A DNA stretch of 64,000 nt, taken from Asticcacaulis sp. ZE23SCel15 (lineage in GTDB: Bacteria > Pseudomonadota > Alphaproteobacteria > Caulobacterales > Caulobacteraceae). The stretch lies in the NCBI RefSeq assembly GCF_030505395.1, contig NZ_CP130044.1, positions 2,527,001 to 2,591,000 of the forward strand, in the 5' to 3' direction. The position numbers and the translations under genes are program-made. The notes beneath the pieces were generated by a model. It was given only the letters and a program-made list of their open reading frames with translations. It was not told where the DNA came from and did no database searches. Below, in pieces: positions 18,378 to 27,471 of this stretch (position 1 is the first letter of the stretch; the number at the start of each line of letters is the position of its first letter).

Positions 18378-19043
18378 ATGCAAAAGCAGCAGATGATTTA
18401 TCTGGGCATTGGTGCTGGTGCGGCCCTGTTGATCGGCATTGTGCTGGCGTTTGCGATGTCGTCAGGTCAAAAAGACGGTGAGCGCATGAACGAAGCGCCG
18501 CCGGGACTGCAACTGGATATCGCCGAAGCGCCCGCTATTAATTCGTCGCGCACGCTGCGTTGCTTTGTCAGCGGTGAATATGTCGGCACGTTTACGCTGG
18601 CCGAATGTGCGCAGAAAAACGGTGTGGCCGCGCAGGCGCTCGATGTCGGTGTCGATGAAAGCGGTGAATTGTCCGCAGCACCGACGGCCTCATTGGCCCC
18701 GCCACCGGCCGAGCCGGTTGTGGCGACACCCGCCACCCCGGATGGTACGCTGGGCGGCGAAGTCATGCCGCAAAATCTGGATCAGTCGAGTGGACCGGTT
18801 GCGGCCTGTCTGCGCTACGCGGGTGGCGAATGGCGCCGGTTGTCCGAAGGTTTGAGCCTCGGCACCTGCGTGCAGTTGCTGTATGATGGCCGGTGCGAGC
18901 GTCCGGGATCGGCATCCTATGGCCGCTGGGGCGATCAGAGCCTGCGTCTGGTGCCAAACCGGGTAGAAATCTCAAGCGATAACAAAAATTTCCGCACGTT
19001 TGTTGATCAGGGCAAGGGCTGTAGCGTCCCGCTGGTGAAATAG
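18378..19043 (+). CDS. Membrane-anchored periplasmic protein, unknown
   Basis: A 221-residue protein with GGGGGAAGAAGG before the ATG at 18378. A hydrophobic helix (about residues 6-27) is followed by a linker and two short Cys-containing segments, LRCFVSGEYVGTFTLAECAQKNG and ACLRYAGGEWRRLSEGLSLGTCVQLLYDGRCERPG. The cysteine pairs and the position outside the membrane suggest disulfide-stabilised small domains. The RYGRWGDQSLRLVPN-like end is common in periplasmic proteins of this group. It stands just before a lipoprotein gene with 16 bases between and probably shares its transcript. I know no function for it. Confidence 0.72.
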   Translation: MQKQQMIYLGIGAGAALLIGIVLAFAMSSGQKDGERMNEAPPGLQLDIAEAPAINSSRTLRCFVSGEYVGTFTLAECAQKNGVAAQALDVGVDESGELSAAPTASLAPPPAEPVVATPATPDGTLGGEVMPQNLDQSSGPVAACLRYAGGEWRRLSEGLSLGTCVQLLYDGRCERPGSASYGRWGDQSLRLVPNRVEISSDNKNFRTFVDQGKGCSVPLVK

Positions 19044-19059
19044 AAATCAGGTGAGTGAA

Positions 19060-19512
19060 ATGTCAAAAGGGATGAAACTGATCGCCGGTCTTGGCCTTAT
19101 GGTGATGGCCTCTGTTGGGCTGGCGTCGTGTCAAAAAGCAGGCCCCAAGGCGCCGCTCGATACCGGCGTCTGTTATCAGGTTGGGTTTCCGGCATCTGGC
19201 GACGTCAAATATAATGTGGTGGCCCGCAATCAGCCTTCGATCGAATATTGCGCGGCGCAGTTGTTCAAGTTGCGTCTGGAATTCCTGAAACAGGGCGTCA
19301 GCCGCAAGATCATTTACGGCGCCTATCAGGGCAACTTCCTGTTTGTAGACGCCAAGCTGGTTAAGTTTTCGCGTACCCTGGACGGACGGCGCATGACACT
19401 TTTGGTCAAGCACCCGCGTGAGGATCGCCTGATTGTACCAGGATCGATTGTCGAAGACCGCACACCGCCGCAGCCTTCGGGCCCGATCCGTGAGCCCGCC
19501 AATCTGCCGTAG
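19060..19512 (+). CDS. Lipoprotein, unknown function
   Basis: A protein of 150 residues from the ATG at 19060, which has AGGTGA 6 bases upstream; a GTG at 19051 is the alternative. The signal peptide ends in the lipobox LASC, so the mature protein starts at Cys and is lipid-anchored. The mature part contains CYQVGFP and EYCAAQLFKLRLEFLKQG. It is short, basic and has no domain I recognise. It probably forms an operon with the upstream membrane protein. Confidence 0.75.
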   Translation: MSKGMKLIAGLGLMVMASVGLASCQKAGPKAPLDTGVCYQVGFPASGDVKYNVVARNQPSIEYCAAQLFKLRLEFLKQGVSRKIIYGAYQGNFLFVDAKLVKFSRTLDGRRMTLLVKHPREDRLIVPGSIVEDRTPPQPSGPIREPANLP

Positions 19513-19524
19513 TCGTTGGACGCT

Positions 19525-19539
19525 TTAATTAAGTGTTAA
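19525..19539. promoter_or_regulatory. Possible CtrA box upstream of ssb
   Basis: TTAA-TTAAGTG-TTAA exactly fits the CtrA consensus TTAA-N7-TTAA and lies 127 bases before the ssb ATG. CtrA is the cell-cycle regulator of Caulobacterales. Binding is not shown by sequence alone, and this motif is short enough to occur by chance. Confidence 0.45.
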
Positions 19540-19665
19540 TGGTGCAAACTCTGCGCTTGGCGTGCGGGCGGCTTCATCATAGTGTCGGGGCTTGGAATCA
19601 GAGGGGCGAACCCTCCGGCCCCTGAGCGCTTTGGTCGCGGGGCCTGTGACAGAAAGGTATTCGTA

Positions 19666-20181
19666 ATGGCGGGCAGTGTTAATAAGGTTATTCTGGTCGG
19701 GAATCTGGGCAAAGACCCGGAAATCCGCACGCTTAATTCCGGTGACCGTGTCGCCAATCTGACGGTCGCTACTTCGGAAAGCTGGCGCGACAAGATGTCG
19801 GGTGAGCGCAAGGAAAAGACCGAATGGCACCGCGTGGTGATCTTCAATGACAATCTGGCCAAGATTGCCGAGCAATACCTGCGTAAGGGCTCGACCGTCT
19901 ATCTCGAAGGCTCGTTGCAAACCCGTAAATGGACGGATCAGCAGGGCGTTGAAAAATATTCGACCGAAGTCGTGCTGCAAAAGTTCCGCGGTGAGTTGAC
20001 CCTGCTGGGTGGCCGTGGCGATGGCGGCGGCCAAAGCAGCCAATCCTCCGGCGGTTACGATCAGGGCGGTTATGGTGAGGATGGCGGCTACGGCGGCGGC
20101 GCTCCGGCCAGTTCCGGCCCGCGTCAGCAAGGTTCCGGACCGGCTCAGAATTTTGATCTGGATGACGAAATCCCGTTCTAA
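19666..20181 (+). CDS. ssb: Single-stranded DNA-binding protein
   Basis: A 171-residue SSB. The OB fold begins [20 protein letters not shown] and continues through EWHRVVIFN and [20 protein letters not shown] Gly/Gln-rich linker leads to the conserved acidic tail DDEIPF that binds replication and repair partners. It acts as a tetramer on ssDNA. The start at 19666 (AGAAAGGTATTCGTA upstream) matches the family; the frame open from 19582 is not coding. It is monocistronic, ending in a clear terminator. Confidence 0.97.
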   Translation: MAGSVNKVILVGNLGKDPEIRTLNSGDRVANLTVATSESWRDKMSGERKEKTEWHRVVIFNDNLAKIAEQYLRKGSTVYLEGSLQTRKWTDQQGVEKYSTEVVLQKFRGELTLLGGRGDGGGQSSQSSGGYDQGGYGEDGGYGGGAPASSGPRQQGSGPAQNFDLDDEIPF

Positions 20182-20210
20182 AGCTTTGATGAAGCCATGT
20201 GAAATCTTAA

Positions 20211-20240
20211 GGCCACGTTATTGATTTAACGTGGCTTTTT
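20211..20240 (+). terminator. Intrinsic terminator after ssb
   Basis: A perfect 9-bp stem GCCACGTTA/TAACGTGGC with loop TTGATT is followed by T5. Confidence 0.92.
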
Positions 20241-20314
20241 ACGTTTCTTAACCGTGTCGTCTTACGGCGATTTAACGGTTAACGACTATAGTCTGCGCCT
20301 AATAGGGAATCGCC

Positions 20315-21097
20315 ATGGGTTCCGTCATAGGGCGCGTTAATATGTTCGGCTATATGAGGCAGCAGTTTGGCGTGTCGAACGGGGCGTGGCTGCCGATTGT
20401 GCATAAGGCACCAAAAGGGCCGTCGCGGATTGCTTTAAGCCTTGATGACGGCCCGTCGCCGCGCACCACGCTTAAGGTGCTTGAACTGCTGAAATCCTAT
20501 GACGCCAGGGCGACGTTTTTCCTGTCGGGAGAACGGGCCGAGCCGTATCCCGAATTGGTACAGGCCATAGTGGATAGTGGTAATGCGATCTATGCTCATG
20601 GGTATTCCCATGTGCGGCTTGACCGATTAGCGCCCGAAGCTGCCCTTGATGAACTGCGGCGCACCGAAGAGATTCTGACGAAGGCCCGGCCTACGCCGCA
20701 AGATTACATTGTGCGTCTGCCCTATGGGTCTGGGCATCGCTCGCTGGACATGCATCGTTTGCTGAAGACCTGGCACCCGGGCTGCCAGATTGGCCACTGG
20801 CGCTATGATTTCAAGGATTTTGCGCTGGCGGATGGGTGCGAAACACTTGATGCGGTCGGGCGTAATTGCGACGCGGCGGTCGAAGCCGCCTTTGCTGATC
20901 CGAGGTTTCTAGGATCAACCATCCTTATGCACGAAGACCCGATCGGAGTGCCCGCGCGCTATGTCGGGGACGTCGCTTCCATTCTTTTGGAACGGATCTT
21001 GCTGACCGCACAGGCAAAAGGTGTGGCGGTAACGGAAATGCTTCCGGTCAGGCAGAAGCTTGTCAACCGTTACGTCAGAACGGTCTACATGGAGTAG
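20315..21097 (+). CDS. Polysaccharide deacetylase (NodB domain)
   Basis: A 260-residue carbohydrate esterase family 4 protein, a metal-dependent N-deacetylase of sugar polymers. The five NodB motifs are visible: SLDDGPSP (catalytic base Asp), HGYSHVRLDRL (metal His pair), RLPYGSGH, the WRYDFKDF loop, and ILMHED. There is no signal peptide or membrane helix, which is unusual if the substrate is extracytoplasmic; a cytoplasmic or precursor substrate is possible. AGGGAA lies 7 bases before the ATG. It is followed after 3 bases by a glycosyltransferase, so the two probably build or edit one cell-surface glycan. Confidence 0.88.
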   Translation: MGSVIGRVNMFGYMRQQFGVSNGAWLPIVHKAPKGPSRIALSLDDGPSPRTTLKVLELLKSYDARATFFLSGERAEPYPELVQAIVDSGNAIYAHGYSHVRLDRLAPEAALDELRRTEEILTKARPTPQDYIVRLPYGSGHRSLDMHRLLKTWHPGCQIGHWRYDFKDFALADGCETLDAVGRNCDAAVEAAFADPRFLGSTILMHEDPIGVPARYVGDVASILLERILLTAQAKGVAVTEMLPVRQKLVNRYVRTVYME

Positions 21098-21100
21098 CAT

Positions 21101-22168
21101 GTGAAACATGCCAAAATACCGCAGGCTGATAAAGCCCGCGAAGTCAAAGGCCCGAAGCTGCCGTTTGCGGCGGTATGTCCGGATTTAAGCATTATTATCT
21201 GCACCCATAACCGCTCCGCCCTGACGGCACGGCTGCTCAAGGCCCTGACGCCGCAGCTAAAAGCCCATGCGGCTGAAATTCTGGTGATTGATAGCGCCAG
21301 TCATAATGATCATCGCCGTGCGCTGATTGACATCGTAGCCGAGTTTGCGGACGTACAACTCATCCGGGTTGAAGAAAAAGGTGTTTCTCTGGCGCGCAAC
21401 ACCGGCGTGGCGCACGCCCGTAGCGGGTGGATCGCCTTTATCGATGACGATGAAGTCCCATCAGAAGACTGGTTGGATGAAGCCATGACGCTGGTCCGCC
21501 GTCTGCCCGAAGACTGCGCGGCCTGCGGGGGCGTGGTGATCCCGGCCTATGAACTGGCGCCGGATATGGGGCGGATAGGGCCACGCTGGCGCGCCTTTCT
21601 GGGCGAGATTATGGCCGAGGGGGAATTCGATCAGACTGAGCGTCCGCAATTCGGGATCGGGCATTCGCTGGTGCGCGTCTGTGCGCTGGAGCAGGTTGGT
21701 GGGTTTAACCGGGGCCTTGGACGGGATGGCCGTAGCCTGCTGAGCGGGGAAGAGGTTTTGTTGCTGATCCAGCTCGAAGCCCGCGGCTGGCGGATATGGC
21801 ATTCTGACCGCATCCGGGTGTGGCATGACATCGAGCCTGATCGCCTTGACCGGAGTTGGGCCCGCCGAAGATCCTACTGGGAAGGGATTTCAACGGCGCG
21901 CATTATGACTGTGACGCAACCGGGTAAATTGACTAGCTCGGCTATCACGGCGGGCATTAAATCCTTGCCGCTGATGCTGACGTCGCCGCTGTTGCCAGTG
22001 CGGCGGGAAATTGACCTGCGGCTGGCGTTCAATATGGGCATGGTGACTGAGGCCCTGCGGCGGCCCTTGAATAGTCTGGTGCGGATGGTGAGCGTGCCTA
22101 TTTCGCTGGCCATGCCGACCTGTTTGTCGATTGGTACGGGCGGCTTGCAAAATCTGGCCGGATTTTAA
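21101..22168 (+). CDS. Family 2 glycosyltransferase
   Basis: A 355-residue GT-A enzyme, beginning at GTG with GGAG 6 bases upstream; the overlapping ATG would stop at once. The nucleotide-sugar site is visible as LSIIICTHNRSALTARLL (residues about 29-46) and the metal-binding FIDDDEVPSEDWL (about 112-124). A hydrophobic stretch near the C-terminus (about 285-340) may associate with the membrane. It is paired with the polysaccharide deacetylase. The sugar and acceptor are unknown. Its stop overlaps the convergent tetR gene by 4 bases. Confidence 0.87.
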   Translation: MKHAKIPQADKAREVKGPKLPFAAVCPDLSIIICTHNRSALTARLLKALTPQLKAHAAEILVIDSASHNDHRRALIDIVAEFADVQLIRVEEKGVSLARNTGVAHARSGWIAFIDDDEVPSEDWLDEAMTLVRRLPEDCAACGGVVIPAYELAPDMGRIGPRWRAFLGEIMAEGEFDQTERPQFGIGHSLVRVCALEQVGGFNRGLGRDGRSLLSGEEVLLLIQLEARGWRIWHSDRIRVWHDIEPDRLDRSWARRRSYWEGISTARIMTVTQPGKLTSSAITAGIKSLPLMLTSPLLPVRREIDLRLAFNMGMVTEALRRPLNSLVRMVSVPISLAMPTCLSIGTGGLQNLAGF

Positions 22169-22791
22169 TCGTCTTTCATTTCAAATGCATAACGCACGAC
22201 CTTACGCAGCCATTTGATCATCTGATCACGGTCTACATCCGGGGCGCAGACGCTGCGAACCAGCATGCCGTCAAAGATCATGGCAATCACCTCGTTACGC
22301 GCCAGAAGTGTTGAGGTCTCGATATCTTCGCCATAGATGCGTCTAAGCAGGGTCAGAACCAGTTCGCGTTCCTGAGCTTCGGATTTCTTGACGATGGCCG
22401 CGACATTTGGATTGCGTGCAGCCTCGGCCAGCACCTCAAGGGCGAGGGCGGTTTTTTCACTATTATATTTATGTTCAATCGCCATCGGGATGATATCGAC
22501 TAGGCGGTCAATCAGGTCCGCATCAGCAATATCATCAAATTCGGCGAACTTTTCACGCAATTCCGCCAGATCGTTGGCGACAATAGCCTCGATGATCGCT
22601 TCTTTGTTGGCAAAGTAGCGATAGATGACGCCGACACTCATACCCGCTTCCTGAGCGATACTGGCCATGCTGGCGCCATGAAAGCCTGACTGACGCACGC
22701 AACGCGCGGTCGCGTCCAGTATATGCTGCTGGCGGGCTTCCCGATTCTGGCGGGGTTTGGTAGCGGGCTTTGGTGACACTGACGTGTTCAT
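22165..22791 (-). CDS. TetR-family repressor of the efflux operon
   Basis: A 208-residue regulator. The N-terminal helix-turn-helix is ILDATARCVRQSGFHGASMASIAQEAGMSVGVIYRYFANKEAII (residues about 24-67); the rest is the ligand-binding domain. It is transcribed away from the acrAB-nodT-like operon with about 240 bases between and a perfect inverted repeat in that gap. This is the arrangement of Caulobacter TipR, a TetR repressor that controls AcrAB-NodT and responds to nalidixic acid. It is probably autoregulated. The TipR equivalence is inferred from the context. Confidence 0.88.
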   Translation of the reverse strand: MNTSVSPKPATKPRQNREARQQHILDATARCVRQSGFHGASMASIAQEAGMSVGVIYRYFANKEAIIEAIVANDLAELREKFAEFDDIADADLIDRLVDIIPMAIEHKYNSEKTALALEVLAEAARNPNVAAIVKKSEAQERELVLTLLRRIYGEDIETSTLLARNEVIAMIFDGMLVRSVCAPDVDRDQMIKWLRKVVRYAFEMKDD

Positions 22792-22923
22792 TTTTACGTG
22801 AATTTACCTGTGATACGGATGCGGTATTGTATGCGTTGTTTTGTGCGGTTGCACAAAAATTACGCGTTTGTAAGCTATTGTAGGCTTGACTTAGTTCATT
22901 TGACGGCATAAATCCAGTGAAAA

Positions 22924-22945
22924 TGAGAATGATCGTTCATTCTCA
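22924..22945. promoter_or_regulatory. Operator palindrome for the TetR repressor
   Basis: Two perfect 9-base arms, TGAGAATGA and TCATTCTCA, are separated by TCGT. The site lies 90 bases upstream of the acrA start and 133 from the tetR start. It has the size and symmetry of TetR-family operators, so binding there could repress both directions. Confidence 0.8.
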
Positions 22946-23034
22946 ATAATTTCTTTGGTCGGCGTCATTCAAAAGATGGGGCTTATTTCCGTTTGCGGGA
23001 TATGCGCCAGATATTTTCAGCTATGGAGCTTTTC

Positions 23035-24249
23035 ATGCGCATTCATTTACGCACCCTTTTAGGCCAAACGGGCCGCACGGCGCTGATCGTCGGCGCTGCG
23101 GGGGTGCTGTTAGTCGCCTGCGGCAATAAGAACGCCGCTCAGGGTATGGGGGCCGGTGGTCCGGCTGAGGTCGGCATTGTCGTCGTCCAGAGCGAACCCG
23201 TCACCCTGACCACGGAATTATCCGGCCGCACCTCGGCCTTTCTGGTCTCGGAAGTCCGCCCGCAGGTCAATGGCATCGTCAAGGCTCGCCTGTTTGAAGA
23301 AGGCTCAGTCGTCAGCGCCGGTCAGTCTCTATACCAGATCGATCCGGCAACCTATCAGGCCGCGTATAATAGCGCCGCCGCCGGACTGGCTCAGGCCAAT
23401 GCCAGCCTGACCTCAGCCAAACTGTTGGCAGGGCGTTATACTGAACTGGTCAAGATTAACGCCGTCTCACAGCAGGCCAATGACGACGCTCAGGCGGCTT
23501 TGCAGCAAGCCGAGGCCAATGTCGCAGCGCAAAAGGCGGCTGTGGATAATGCTCGTATCAATCTGGGTTACACTAAGGTTCTGGCACCGATTTCCGGTCG
23601 TATAGGCAAGTCAAGCGTGACCTCTGGCGCGCTGGTGACAGCGGCTCAGGCGACACCGCTGGCCACCATTCAGGCGACCGACAAAATTTACGTCGATATT
23701 AATCAGACGACCTCGGAACTGCTCAGCCTGCAAAAGGCGATGGCGGACGGCTCATTGGGGGCGTCCAGCAGTGCCGATGTAGAGCTTATCCTCGAAGACG
23801 GCAGCATTTATCCGCAAAAGGGCCGTCTGGAGTTTTCCGATGTGACGGTTGATCCGGAAACCGGGTCAGTCAACCTGCGCGCCATTTTCAATAACCCCAA
23901 TGGTACGCTTCTGCCGGGGATGTATGTACGCGCCCGCCTGACTAAGGGTGTGGTGGGGCAGGGCATACTGGTCCCGCAGGCCGCCGTGCAACGTGACCCG
24001 AAGGGTAATGCCTCGGTCATGGTCGTGGGCAAGGACAACAAGGTCGAGCCCCGTCCGGTTCAGATCGCTCAGATGATGGGCGATAAGTGGGTCGTCACCA
24101 GCGGTCTGCAATCCAATGACCGCGTGATCGTGGACGGCCTGATGAAGGTGCAAGGTGATGCGCCGGTCAAGCCGGTCGTGGTTGGTGCCAAGGAATCTGA
24201 TGCACCGACACCTGCGGCCAAAGCGGCTGCCGCTCCGGCCAAGCAATAG
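23035..24249 (+). CDS. acrA: RND efflux periplasmic adaptor lipoprotein (AcrA-like)
   Basis: A protein of 404 residues from the ATG at 23035 (GGAG 7 bases upstream); the frame is open from 22993. The lipoprotein signal ends in LVAC. Family parts follow in order: the first barrel-sandwich half (VRPQVNGIVKARLFEEGSVVSAGQSLYQIDP), an alpha-hairpin with many Ala and Gln residues, the second half (LGYTKVLAPISGRIGKSSVTSGALV), and the membrane-proximal beta-barrel. It bridges the inner-membrane pump and the outer-membrane channel. It is first gene of a three-gene operon, 12 bases before acrB. Confidence 0.95.
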   Translation: MRIHLRTLLGQTGRTALIVGAAGVLLVACGNKNAAQGMGAGGPAEVGIVVVQSEPVTLTTELSGRTSAFLVSEVRPQVNGIVKARLFEEGSVVSAGQSLYQIDPATYQAAYNSAAAGLAQANASLTSAKLLAGRYTELVKINAVSQQANDDAQAALQQAEANVAAQKAAVDNARINLGYTKVLAPISGRIGKSSVTSGALVTAAQATPLATIQATDKIYVDINQTTSELLSLQKAMADGSLGASSSADVELILEDGSIYPQKGRLEFSDVTVDPETGSVNLRAIFNNPNGTLLPGMYVRARLTKGVVGQGILVPQAAVQRDPKGNASVMVVGKDNKVEPRPVQIAQMMGDKWVVTSGLQSNDRVIVDGLMKVQGDAPVKPVVVGAKESDAPTPAAKAAAAPAKQ

Positions 24250-24261
24250 GGAACCTGTCAT

Positions 24262-27200
24262 ATGTTATCGCGTTTCTTTATAGACAGGCCCGTCTTTGCG
24301 TGGGTCGTCGCCATTGTTATCATGTTGGCGGGTTTGCTGGCGATCCGCAGCCTGCCGATTTCGCAATATCCTGAGATCGCTCTGCCGCAGGTGTCGGTGT
24401 CGGCGAGCTATCCCGGCGCTTCGGCCAAGACGGTCGAAGACAGCGTTACTCAGATCATTGAGCAGCGGATGCAGGGCCTTGATGGCTTGGAATACATGAA
24501 TTCGACCTCGGATGCGTCGGGTTCAGCGTCTGTGACCCTGACCTTCTCGGCGGGCACGGACATCGATATTGCCCAGGTGCAGGTACAGAACAAACTGCAA
24601 TCGGCCCTAGCGCTCCTGCCACAAGAAGTGCAGCAGCAAGGGGTGCGGGTCAACAAATCGGCGCGTAACTTCCTGATGGTGGTCGGGCTCTATTCTGACG
24701 ATCCCAATGTTACCAATACCGATCTGGGCGACTATATCGCCGCCAACCTGCAAGACCCCTTAAGCCGGGTTCAGGGCGTGGGCGAAGTGCAGTTGTTCGG
24801 TGCGCAATACGCCATGCGTATCTGGCTCAATCCGGGCCAACTGACCAATTACGGCCTGACGCCAACTGATGTCATGAATGCTATCAAGGCCCAGAATGCT
24901 CAGGTCTCTGCCGGTCAGATCGGGGGTTTGCCCGCAACCGAAGGTGTGGCCTTAAACGCCACCATCACCGCCCAGTCGCGGCTTCAGACGGTCGATCAGT
25001 TCAATCAAATCGTCGTTAAAAACGCCACCGATGGGGCCATTGTGCGTCTGCGCGACGTGGCGCGGGTTGAACTGGGCTCAGAAAGCTATGGCTCTAGCGC
25101 GCTCTATAATGGCAAGCCTGCGTCGGGTCTGGCCATTCGTCTGGCGCCGGGCGGTAATGCGCTGGAGACAGCCGAAGCGGTTAAGCACCGCATGGATGAG
25201 CTTAAAGCCAACTTCCCAGCCGGTTACCAGTATGTTGTGCCGTATGACTCTTCGCCGTTCATCGAACTGTCGATCCATGAGGTCGTAAAGACTCTGGTCG
25301 AAGCGGTCGTGCTGGTGTTCGTCGTTATGTTTCTGTTTTTGCAGAACTGGCGCGCAACTCTTATTCCGACCATTGCCGTGCCGGTGGTGCTGTTGGGTAC
25401 GTTCGCGATTCTGGCGGCCTTTGGCTATTCGATCAACACCCTGACCATGTTCGGCATGGTGCTGGCCATCGGTCTGCTGGTCGATGACGCCATCGTGGTG
25501 GTTGAAAACGTCGAGCGGGTGATGGCGGAAGAAGGATTATCGCCCGTTGCCGCCACGCGTAAGTCTATGGATGAAATCACCGGCGCTCTGGTCGGTATCG
25601 GTCTGGTGCTGTCGGCGGTGTTCGTGCCTATGGCCTTCTTTGGCGGGTCGCAGGGCGTGATCTACCGTCAGTTCTCGATCACCATTGTCTCGGCAATGGC
25701 CTTGTCGGTCATTGTGGCTCTGGTGCTGACACCGGCCCTGTGTGCGACCATGCTTAAGCCCGTCACCAAGGGCCACGGCCTGAGCGAGCGCGGTTTCTTC
25801 GGCTGGTTCAATAAGTCGTTCAATTCGGCCGCCAACAAATATCAGGGCACGGTCGGAAAGATCCTGAATCAGGGTGGCCGTTACATGGTGGTGTTTGCCG
25901 TCATTGTGGCGCTGGTTGGTTTCCTGTTTACGCGCGTGCCGTCGTCCTTCCTGCCCGATGAAGATCAGGGGATTGTCTTTACTCTGGTTCAATTGCCGGC
26001 GGGCGCGACGGAAGATCGCACCAAAGGCGTTCTAAAGCAGGTATATGATCACTTCTCCAAGGACGAAGCCGTATTGTCGACCTTCACCATCACGGGCTTT
26101 AGCTTCTCCGGCGCGGGACAAAACGCTGGTATGGCCTTCGTGCGCCTGAAGGATTTCGAGGATCGTAAGGCCGCTAACCTTAAGGCACCGGCTGTGGCCG
26201 GACGCGCTATGGGGGCTTTTGCCGGTATCCGCGATGCGATGGTGTTTGCCATCATCCCGCCCGCTGTGGCGGAACTGGGGACATCTTCGGGCTTTGACTT
26301 CCAGCTTAAGGACGTCGGCGGCGTGGGTCATGAAGCCTTGCTGGCCGCGCGCAATCAGGTGCTGGGTATGGCCGGTCAGAATCCGGTTCTGGCCGGGGTT
26401 CGTCCGAACGGTCAGGAAGACACGCCGCAGCTTAAGGTCACGATTGACCACGCTAAGGCGGGCGCTATGGGTATCAGCATTGCGGATATCAACTCAACGC
26501 TCAGCTCTGCCTGGGGGGGCTCTTACGTCAACGATTTCGTGGATCGCGGCCGTGTCAAGAAAGTCTATGTTCAGGCCGATGCGCCTTACCGTATGCGTCC
26601 CGAAGATCTGAGCCAATGGTATGTGCGTAACTCATCCGGTCAAATGGTGCCGTTCACAGCCTTTGCGACCTCTGACTGGACTTACGGCCCGCAACGTCTG
26701 GAGCGCTATAACGGTGTGTCGTCGATGAACATTCAGGGCGCTGCAGCCCCCGGCAATTCGACCGGGGCGGCTATGGCGGCGATGGAAGATATCGCCTCCA
26801 AACTGCCTGCGGGTATCGGTTATGAGTGGACCGGCCTGTCGGCGCAGGAACGCGAATCCGGCAATCAGGCGCCTGCGCTTTATGCCATCTCTATTCTGGT
26901 GGTGTTCCTGCTGCTGGCGGCGCTTTATGAAAGCTGGTCGATCCCGATCTCGGTCATTCTGGTTATTCCGCTCGGTATTCTGGGGGCGCTTCTGGCCACC
27001 ATGCTGCGCGGCGGATCGAACGACATCTACTTCCAGGTCGGTTTGCTGACCACCATCGGCCTGTCGTCAAAGAACGCCATCCTGATCGTGGAGTTTGCCA
27101 AGCAACTGCATGAGCAGGGCAAGGGACTGGTTGAGGCGACGTTAGAGGCCGTCCGTATCCGTCTGCGTCCGATCATCATGACGTCGCTGGCCTTTTCCTT

Positions 27201-27450
27201 CGGGATTATGCCACTGGTCATCTCAAACGGTGCAGGTTCCGGTGCGCAGCACGCCATCGGTACCGGCCTGCTGGGCGGGGTTATCGCGGCGACGGTTCTG
27301 GCGATCTTCTTCATCCCCTTGTTCTTTGTCATCGTACAAAAGATATTCAAGGCTGACGAAAAACACATGGCCAAGCTGGCGCGTGAGCGCGAAGCGACGG
27401 GCCTGCCGCCCACCACCGATGATCCGCGCGATCATCATGGCGGGCATTAA
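24262..27450 (+). CDS. acrB: RND multidrug efflux transporter (AcrB-like)
   Basis: A 1062-residue inner-membrane proton/drug antiporter of the HAE-1 family. It starts [24 protein letters not shown]. It carries the TM4 proton-relay Asp pair in [18 protein letters not shown] (about 403-420), large periplasmic porter loops, and twelve helices in two halves. The [21 protein letters not shown] and [12 protein letters not shown] motifs in the second half are characteristic. The length is normal. It works with the adaptor upstream and the NodT channel downstream. Hydrophobic drugs, probably including quinolones, are the expected substrates by analogy with Caulobacter. Confidence 0.97.
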   Translation: MLSRFFIDRPVFAWVVAIVIMLAGLLAIRSLPISQYPEIALPQVSVSASYPGASAKTVEDSVTQIIEQRMQGLDGLEYMNSTSDASGSASVTLTFSAGTDIDIAQVQVQNKLQSALALLPQEVQQQGVRVNKSARNFLMVVGLYSDDPNVTNTDLGDYIAANLQDPLSRVQGVGEVQLFGAQYAMRIWLNPGQLTNYGLTPTDVMNAIKAQNAQVSAGQIGGLPATEGVALNATITAQSRLQTVDQFNQIVVKNATDGAIVRLRDVARVELGSESYGSSALYNGKPASGLAIRLAPGGNALETAEAVKHRMDELKANFPAGYQYVVPYDSSPFIELSIHEVVKTLVEAVVLVFVVMFLFLQNWRATLIPTIAVPVVLLGTFAILAAFGYSINTLTMFGMVLAIGLLVDDAIVVVENVERVMAEEGLSPVAATRKSMDEITGALVGIGLVLSAVFVPMAFFGGSQGVIYRQFSITIVSAMALSVIVALVLTPALCATMLKPVTKGHGLSERGFFGWFNKSFNSAANKYQGTVGKILNQGGRYMVVFAVIVALVGFLFTRVPSSFLPDEDQGIVFTLVQLPAGATEDRTKGVLKQVYDHFSKDEAVLSTFTITGFSFSGAGQNAGMAFVRLKDFEDRKAANLKAPAVAGRAMGAFAGIRDAMVFAIIPPAVAELGTSSGFDFQLKDVGGVGHEALLAARNQVLGMAGQNPVLAGVRPNGQEDTPQLKVTIDHAKAGAMGISIADINSTLSSAWGGSYVNDFVDRGRVKKVYVQADAPYRMRPEDLSQWYVRNSSGQMVPFTAFATSDWTYGPQRLERYNGVSSMNIQGAAAPGNSTGAAMAAMEDIASKLPAGIGYEWTGLSAQERESGNQAPALYAISILVVFLLLAALYESWSIPISVILVIPLGILGALLATMLRGGSNDIYFQVGLLTTIGLSSKNAILIVEFAKQLHEQGKGLVEATLEAVRIRLRPIIMTSLAFSFGIMPLVISNGAGSGAQHAIGTGLLGGVIAATVLAIFFIPLFFVIVQKIFKADEKHMAKLAREREATGLPPTTDDPRDHHGGH

Positions 27451-27471
27451 TTGAGCACGGAGAACTAAATA

